Position numbers and translations under genes: made by a program. Positions 4,774-8,090 of a stretch of DNA of 8,090 bases are shown piece after piece; position 1 is the first letter of the stretch; each line of letters starts with the position of its first letter. Location: positions 1-8,090 of the forward strand of contig JAICLM010000089.1 of NCBI GenBank assembly GCA_025927435.1. Reading direction: 5' to 3'. The stretch comes from Thermoleophilia bacterium. Lineage in GTDB: Bacteria > Actinomycetota > Thermoleophilia > Gaiellales > Gaiellaceae. A model generated the notes under the pieces. The model had not been told where the DNA came from and ran no database searches. It saw only the letters and a list, made by a program, of their open reading frames with translations.

Positions 4774-5789
4774 GGCGCCACGTCACCCCCCTGCGGACAG
4801 CGGGCGCCGTCGTCCTGCTCGCGCTGCTCGCGGGCGTCGTACTCTGGGCCACCCCGTCGGGCGCATTCCCCGGGACGTCGAACCAGTACATCCTCCTACC
4901 CGACGTCGCGCATCCCGTGGCTCCGCTCGTGCAGGTGCAGGGAGCCCGCCCCGGCAAGCCCGGGAAGCTCTATTTCGTCGACGTCATCGAACGCCGCGCG
5001 AGCACGCTCGAGGCGCTCTTCCCCTCGATCCACCCCAACGCGACGCTCGTGCCGGCCGACGCGATCGTTCCGCCCTGCTCCTCGGACGCACAGGCGCAGA
5101 CGGCCGCGCTGCAGGAGATGGCGTTCTCCCAGCGCGTCGCGGCTGCGGTCGCGCTGCGGAAGCTCCACTACCACGTGGCCGTCACACCCACCGGGGTGGC
5201 GGTGTCGCAGTTGATCGCCGGTACGAACGCTCCGTGCAACCTCCAGCCTGCGGACGTCATCGTCGCCGTCGACGGGAAGCCGACGCCGACGCCGGAGGCA
5301 CTGCATGCCGCGCTCGGAGACGTGAAGCCGGGAGCGGTGGTCAGGCTGCGCGTCCGCCGGGCGAGCAAGCTCCTGACGGTGCCCGTCCGGACGGTCGAGG
5401 CCGGCGGCCGGGCCCTCGTCGGGTTCGTGCCCGACCAGTCCGCGACGATCAAGCTGCCGTTCCGGGTCGCGATCGACAGCAGCGGCATCGGCGGCCCCTC
5501 GGCGGGGCTCGCGTTCGCACTCGAGGTGATGCAGAAGCTGGGCCGCAACGTTCTCCACGGTCATCACGTGGCGGCGACCGGCGAGATTCAGCTGAACGGC
5601 GGAGTCGCGCCGATCGGCGGCGTGAAGCAGAAGACCTACGGCGTCCGGGAGGCGGGAGCCGACGTCTTCCTCGTGCCCGCGGGGCAGAACGCGCGAGAAG
5701 CGCGCCGCTACGCCGGGCCGGTTCACGTCATCCCGGTGCGCACGTTCGACCAGGCGTTGCACGCCCTGGCAACGATCCCGAGAGCGTAG
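4770..5789 (+). CDS. Membrane-anchored extracytoplasmic PDZ-Lon (S16) serine protease, YlbL/SdrC-like
   Basis: A 339-aa protein with a basic N-terminus (MRRHVTPLR), one hydrophobic anchor (residues 11-28), a PDZ domain at about 130-208 and a C-terminal Lon proteolytic domain at about 215-335. The positively charged start predicts N-in topology, so both domains lie outside the membrane. The Lon Ser-Lys dyad is complete: Ser244 in GIGGPSAGLAFAL and Lys288 in APIGGVKQKTYG, with the family motif TGEIQLNGGV (270-279) between them. There is no AAA+ domain, so it does not unfold proteins with ATP. In Bacillus subtilis the homologue YlbL (DdcP) degrades a DNA-damage cell-division inhibitor; the substrate here is unknown. 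Cys103 and Cys156 could form a disulphide outside the cell. The TTG start overlaps the SDR stop (TTGA), indicating coupled translation as the last gene of the operon. An imperfect hairpin lies 25 nt after the stop. Confidence 0.9.
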   Translation: MRRHVTPLRTAGAVVLLALLAGVVLWATPSGAFPGTSNQYILLPDVAHPVAPLVQVQGARPGKPGKLYFVDVIERRASTLEALFPSIHPNATLVPADAIVPPCSSDAQAQTAALQEMAFSQRVAAAVALRKLHYHVAVTPTGVAVSQLIAGTNAPCNLQPADVIVAVDGKPTPTPEALHAALGDVKPGAVVRLRVRRASKLLTVPVRTVEAGGRALVGFVPDQSATIKLPFRVAIDSSGIGGPSAGLAFALEVMQKLGRNVLHGHHVAATGEIQLNGGVAPIGGVKQKTYGVREAGADVFLVPAGQNAREARRYAGPVHVIPVRTFDQALHALATIPRA

Positions 5790-5814
5790 GTCGAACCCTC
5801 GCCTTCTGCTGCGC

Positions 5815-5840
5815 GAAACTGGCGGAAATTCGTCAGTTTT
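5815..5840. terminator. Imperfect inverted repeat: candidate terminator or operator
   Basis: GAAACTGGCG (5815-5824) pairs with CGTCAGTTTT (5831-5840) around GAAATT. This gives 10 bp in RNA with G·U at 5822/5833 and 5815/5840. It starts 25 nt after the protease stop, in a locally AT-rich stretch. The four T residues belong to the 3' arm rather than following it, so as a terminator it is atypical. Its end is also only 15 nt before a predicted -35 box, so AAACTGrCG-N6-CGyCAGTTT could instead be a dimeric regulator site. I cannot decide between the two. Confidence 0.45.
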
Positions 5841-5855
5841 CGTGTGCGACAACGC

Positions 5856-5883
5856 TTGCTTCCACGGCTCGTACCCCTATGAT
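5856..5883 (+). promoter_or_regulatory. Sigma-70-like promoter TTGCTT-N16-TATGAT
   Basis: TTGCTT (5856-5861) and TATGAT (5878-5883, one mismatch to TATAAT) are separated by 16 nt in a gap with no gene. Transcription would start near 5890, leaving a leader of about 37 nt before the 58-aa cysteine protein. It is the best promoter match I see in the window. It would drive the cysteine microprotein and the LapA-domain gene together. Confidence 0.55.
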
Positions 5884-5926
5884 CGCACCTCGAGAGCGGC
5901 CCTTACTTCCTAGAGCAACCACCTAA

Positions 5927-6103
5927 ATGAGCAAACGTTCCACTCCAACGTGCGCAGATTGCTATTTCCGCCGCGCCGGTCTCTGTGCCCTCCCCGGTGA
6001 GACGATCTGCCCCACGTTTCGAGCGCAGTCGGTCGGCCGGCTGACACCGCCGCCGCAGCCGCGGCTCGTCCCGCGCGCGCTCGCGGTTCACGCAGCCGCA
6101 TAG
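5927..6103 (+). CDS. 58-aa four-cysteine microprotein, function unknown
   Basis: I do not know a named family for this protein. The 58-aa frame starts with an ATG (MSKRSTPTCADCYF). Its first half holds four cysteines, C9, C12, C20 and C28, spaced C-x2-C-x7-C-x7-C, with aromatic and basic residues between (YFRRAGLC, ICPTFR). Such spacing could bind one zinc ion or an iron-sulphur cluster. The second half is Pro/Arg/Ala-rich (LTPPPQPRLVPR) and probably disordered. There is no membrane segment. A strong-looking promoter ends 43 nt upstream, and the LapA-domain gene starts 9 nt after its stop. No good Shine-Dalgarno precedes the ATG, which lowers certainty. The ordered cysteines and placement between promoter and next gene favour a real gene over chance. 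Metal binding is inferred only from the cysteines. Confidence 0.68.
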   Translation: MSKRSTPTCADCYFRRAGLCALPGETICPTFRAQSVGRLTPPPQPRLVPRALAVHAAA

Positions 6104-6112
6104 GATTTCGGC

Positions 6113-6394
6113 GTGCGCCGCCTGCGCCGCCCTCGGATCGACACCGGCGAAGTCAGTGACCGCTGGCAGCCGCGGCTCTATCTGCGGCTGATCGTCCTCG
6201 GGCTGCTCGTCGCGTGGGCGATCGCCTTCATCCTCGAGAACCGCACGCAGGTGCACGTCCACTTCGTCCTCGCGACGGCAAGCGTGTCGCTCGTGTGGGT
6301 GATCCTGCTCGCGCTCGGGGTTGGCCTGCTCGGCGGGATCCTGCTCGCGCAGCTAGAGCGCCGCCGGCGCCGCCGCTCGCACCAGGCTCCCTAG
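6113..6394 (+). CDS. LapA-domain (DUF1049) two-helix membrane protein
   Basis: A 93-aa integral membrane protein. A basic, polar N-terminus (residues 1-22) is followed by TM1 at about 24-41 and a short loop with the family-typical ENRTQVHVHFV segment (42-53). TM2 at about 55-81 is followed by an Arg-rich tail (LERRRRRRSH). Basic residues on both ends predict a cytoplasmic N- and C-terminus with a small outer loop. This matches the lipopolysaccharide assembly protein A domain family. LapA is linked to LPS assembly in Gram-negative bacteria, but the domain is common in Actinobacteria without LPS, where its role is unknown. The GTG at 6113 has an AGGA-type site (6102-6105) 7 nt upstream, overlapping the stop of the cysteine microprotein, so the two are likely one operon. 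The 3' end overlaps the convergent aminotransferase gene by 42 nt. Confidence 0.8.
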   Translation: MRRLRRPRIDTGEVSDRWQPRLYLRLIVLGLLVAWAIAFILENRTQVHVHFVLATASVSLVWVILLALGVGLLGGILLAQLERRRRRRSHQAP

Positions 6395-7435
6395 CCGCGC
6401 CACGCCTTCGGCGATCTCCTCGGGCGAGACGAAGCTGAAGGCGAGCCGGAGCGAGTGCTCGCCGCCCCGGCCGCCGGGGAAGAAGTCGCTTCCCTTGACG
6501 AAAGTGACGCCGGCCTCCTCCGCCTCAGCGAGCAGCTTGCTGCTGGGAGGTCCGGACGGAAGGTCGACCCAGACGAAGTAGCCGCCCCCCGGCTGCGTCC
6601 AGCTCGCGTCCTCGGGCAGCTCGCGCGCGAGAGCCTCGAGCATCGCATCGCGGCGTTCGCGCAGCAGGTCGTTGACCCGCTCGAGGTTCGGCTCGAAGCT
6701 CTGTCGCCGCAGGAACTCGAGCACCGTCGCCTGCGAGAGGTACGGCGGCGAGATGTAGGTCGAGACCGCGAGCGCCTCGATCTCGGCGGCGAGCTGCGGC
6801 GGGAGGACGTACCAGCCGACGCGCACACCCGGCGCGACCGTCTTCGAGAAGGACGAGCAGTACGCGATCTGCTCCCCGCCCGCCAGCTCGAACACGCTCG
6901 GGAGCGGCTCGCCGTCGTAACGGACGAGGCCGTACGGGTCGTCCTCGAGCACGAGCAGATTCCGCTGCGCGGCTAGCTCCGCGAGCCGGCGGCGGCGCTC
7001 GAGGGACAGCGTGCGCCCGCTCGGATTCTGAAAGGTTGGAATCGTGTACAGGAACGCGAAGTCGCCCTGCGGCAGCTCGTCCGGAACGAGCCCGTCGTCG
7101 TCCATGGGCACGGTGACGATCTCCGCGCCGAGGCGGGTGAGGATCTTGAGCGGCCGATCGTACGTCGGCGCCTCTACGAGCACTCGCGTGCCGGGACGGA
7201 CGAGCCGCTCGGCGAGGAAGACGAAGCCCTGGAGCGAGCCGCTCGTGATCACGATGCGCGAAGGTTCGACGCCGTGCCGCTCGGCCAGCCACTCGCGCAG
7301 CGGCCCGTAGCCGCCGCCGGGCCCGTAGCTGAGGATCGTCCGGCCGTCGCGCTCGAGCGCTGCGCGCGCGCAGTCGGCGAGCTCCTCGACAGCGAGACAC
7401 TCGGGAGCCGGAACGCCGCGGGCAAACGAGAGCAC
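6353..7435 (-). CDS. PLP-dependent aminotransferase, class I/II (fold type I, LysN/MocR-catalytic-domain-like)
   Basis: A cytosolic 360-aa transaminase that moves an amino group from an amino acid to a 2-oxo acid via pyridoxal phosphate. SYGPGGGYGPLREWL (36-50) and GSLQG (66-70) bind substrate and cofactor phosphate. N137 (QNPSG) and D165/Y168 (EDDPYG) contact the PLP ring. K198 in SSFSKTVAPGVRVGW is the Schiff-base lysine, and R330 in LRLAFS binds the substrate carboxylate. The pattern is nearest to 2-aminoadipate/aromatic or branched-chain aminotransferases of the MocR-like clade. There is no N-terminal winged-helix domain, so it is an enzyme and not a MocR regulator; the exact substrate cannot be read. 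The GTG at 7435 is the first in-frame start after the sucD stop, 36 nt downstream and in the same frame. A GGAGG lies too far upstream (18 nt) and can pair with CCTCC near the start. Confidence 0.9.
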   Translation of the reverse strand: MLSFARGVPAPECLAVEELADCARAALERDGRTILSYGPGGGYGPLREWLAERHGVEPSRIVITSGSLQGFVFLAERLVRPGTRVLVEAPTYDRPLKILTRLGAEIVTVPMDDDGLVPDELPQGDFAFLYTIPTFQNPSGRTLSLERRRRLAELAAQRNLLVLEDDPYGLVRYDGEPLPSVFELAGGEQIAYCSSFSKTVAPGVRVGWYVLPPQLAAEIEALAVSTYISPPYLSQATVLEFLRRQSFEPNLERVNDLLRERRDAMLEALARELPEDASWTQPGGGYFVWVDLPSGPPSSKLLAEAEEAGVTFVKGSDFFPGGRGGEHSLRLAFSFVSPEEIAEGVARLGSLVRAAAPAAL

Positions 7436-7438
7436 GGG

Positions 7439-7459
7439 CGGAGGGTAACCGCGCCTCCG
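7439..7459 (-). repeat. Small inverted repeat covering the only SD-like sequence before the aminotransferase
   Basis: On the minus strand, CGGAGG pairs with CCTCCG across a 9-nt loop (6 bp), between the sucD stop and the aminotransferase GTG. The pairing would hide the only GGAGG in the gap, which is also badly spaced (18 nt) from the GTG. The gap is GC-rich, so chance is possible. Confidence 0.35.
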
Positions 7460-7471
7460 GCCGGCGGGGTG

Positions 7472-8090
7472 CTACTTCATCCGCTCGGCCACCATCTGCG
7501 CGACCTCGGTCGGCGTCGTGCCGACCGCGATCCCGCGGGCCTCCAGCGCCTCTTTCTTGCCCTTGGCCGTGCCCGAGGAGCCGGAGATGATGGCGCCCGC
7601 GTGGCCCATCGTCTTGCCGGGCGGCGCTGAGAAGCCGGCGATGTAGGCGAGGACCGGTTTCGTGACGTGCGCGGCAACGTAGGCAGCCGCCTTCTCCTCC
7701 TCGTCTCCACCGATCTCGCCCACGAGGACGATCAGCTCGGTCTGGTCGTCGGCCTCGAACTTTGCGATCACGTCGACGAACGAGGAGCCGACGACCGGGT
7801 CGCCGCCGATGCCGACGATCGTCGAGTTGCCGAGGCCGAGCTGCGTCAGTTCGTGTCCGATCTGGTACGTGAGCGTGCCGGAGCGGGAGACGAGCCCAAC
7901 GCTTCCCTCGCTGAAGATCTCGGCCGGGATGATCCCGGCGTTCGCCTTCCCGGGCGAGAGGACGCCCGGACAGTTCGGCCCGATCATCGTCGTGCCCCGG
8001 CCGCGGAAGTACGTGTACGCGCGCAGCATGTCGTGCGCCGGGATGTGCTCGGTGATGCAGATCACCGTGGCGACGCCAGCGTCCACCGCC
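7472..8090 (-). CDS. sucD: Succinyl-CoA ligase (ADP/GDP-forming) alpha subunit, N-terminus outside window
   Basis: Alpha subunit of succinyl-CoA synthetase, the substrate-level phosphorylation step of the TCA cycle; it forms a complex with SucB/SucC-type beta subunits. The window holds 205 residues to the stop at 7472. About 85 N-terminal residues, including most of the CoA-binding Rossmann domain, are missing from the usual ~290. Visible signatures are VICITEHIPAHDM, the GPNCPGVLSPG-type segment with PAEIF, the SRSGTLTYQIGHEL segment and IGGDPVVGSSF. Phospho-accepting His is at 7601-7603 in GKTMGHAGAIISG, equivalent to E. coli His246. The GTG at 8086 is internal, not the start, because the family sequence (A-V-D-A-G) continues through the window edge. 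The beta subunit gene would be expected upstream on the minus strand, beyond 8090. The aminotransferase follows after 36 nt, probably on the same transcript. Confidence 0.95.
   Translation of the reverse strand, partial: AVDAGVATVICITEHIPAHDMLRAYTYFRGRGTTMIGPNCPGVLSPGKANAGIIPAEIFSEGSVGLVSRSGTLTYQIGHELTQLGLGNSTIVGIGGDPVVGSSFVDVIAKFEADDQTELIVLVGEIGGDEEEKAAAYVAAHVTKPVLAYIAGFSAPPGKTMGHAGAIISGSSGTAKGKKEALEARGIAVGTTPTEVAQMVAERMK

Noticed and set aside
6353..7435. MocR/GntR-type regulator with aminotransferase domain
   Set aside because: There is no winged-helix domain. The protein starts directly at the aminotransferase fold, and only 36 nt separate it from sucD.
1..8090. CRISPR arrays, tRNA genes, known riboswitches, insertion sequences
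   Set aside because: No direct-repeat array, cloverleaf, recognised aptamer core or transposase was found on reading both strands.

Overview
The window is about 70% GC and gene-dense on both strands, with many GTG and TTG starts. Small genes abut larger ones, and the two strands share very short divergent and convergent junctions. The protein set suggests a high-GC actinobacterium, possibly a deep branch such as Thermoleophilia/Gaiellales: a XerD-type recombinase, single-chain isocitrate and LDH-like malate dehydrogenases, a one-domain QueF, an extracytoplasmic PDZ-Lon protease and SucD. The lineage is inferred from memory of gene style, not from a search. I see no IS element, CRISPR array, tRNA or rRNA gene.

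Left edge (1-1530). A tyrosine recombinase with an intact catalytic set, cut by the window edge, is followed after 2 nt by a 57-aa protein with one membrane segment and a four-cysteine zinc ribbon. Four bases further, on the minus strand, lies a 167-aa HEAT-like helical repeat protein of unknown function. Its start codon is only 28 nt from the start of the next plus-strand gene, so both promoters must fit in one small AT-rich patch.

Centre (1559-5789). Five plus-strand genes run co-directionally: isocitrate dehydrogenase, malate dehydrogenase, QueF, an SDR-fold protein and a secreted PDZ-Lon protease. From malate dehydrogenase onward they are 6 nt apart or overlap, so they look like one operon. 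The only sizeable gap, between the two TCA-cycle dehydrogenases, is filled by three consecutive strong stem-loops ending just before the malate dehydrogenase ribosome binding site. The SDR protein lacks the catalytic Tyr and Lys, and QueF departs from the classical active-site signature.

Right side (5790-8090). A short AT-rich regulatory region holds an imperfect inverted repeat and a good sigma-70-like promoter. It leads into a 58-aa four-cysteine protein and a two-helix LapA-domain membrane protein. The latter overlaps, tail to tail, a minus-strand PLP aminotransferase that lies downstream of sucD (succinyl-CoA ligase alpha, cut by the right edge).

Three TCA-cycle enzymes (isocitrate dehydrogenase, malate dehydrogenase, SucD) therefore lie within 6.5 kb. 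I found no clearly new multi-gene system. The most interesting items are the triple-hairpin leader, the two uncharacterised cysteine microproteins and the atypical active sites of the SDR and QueF proteins.
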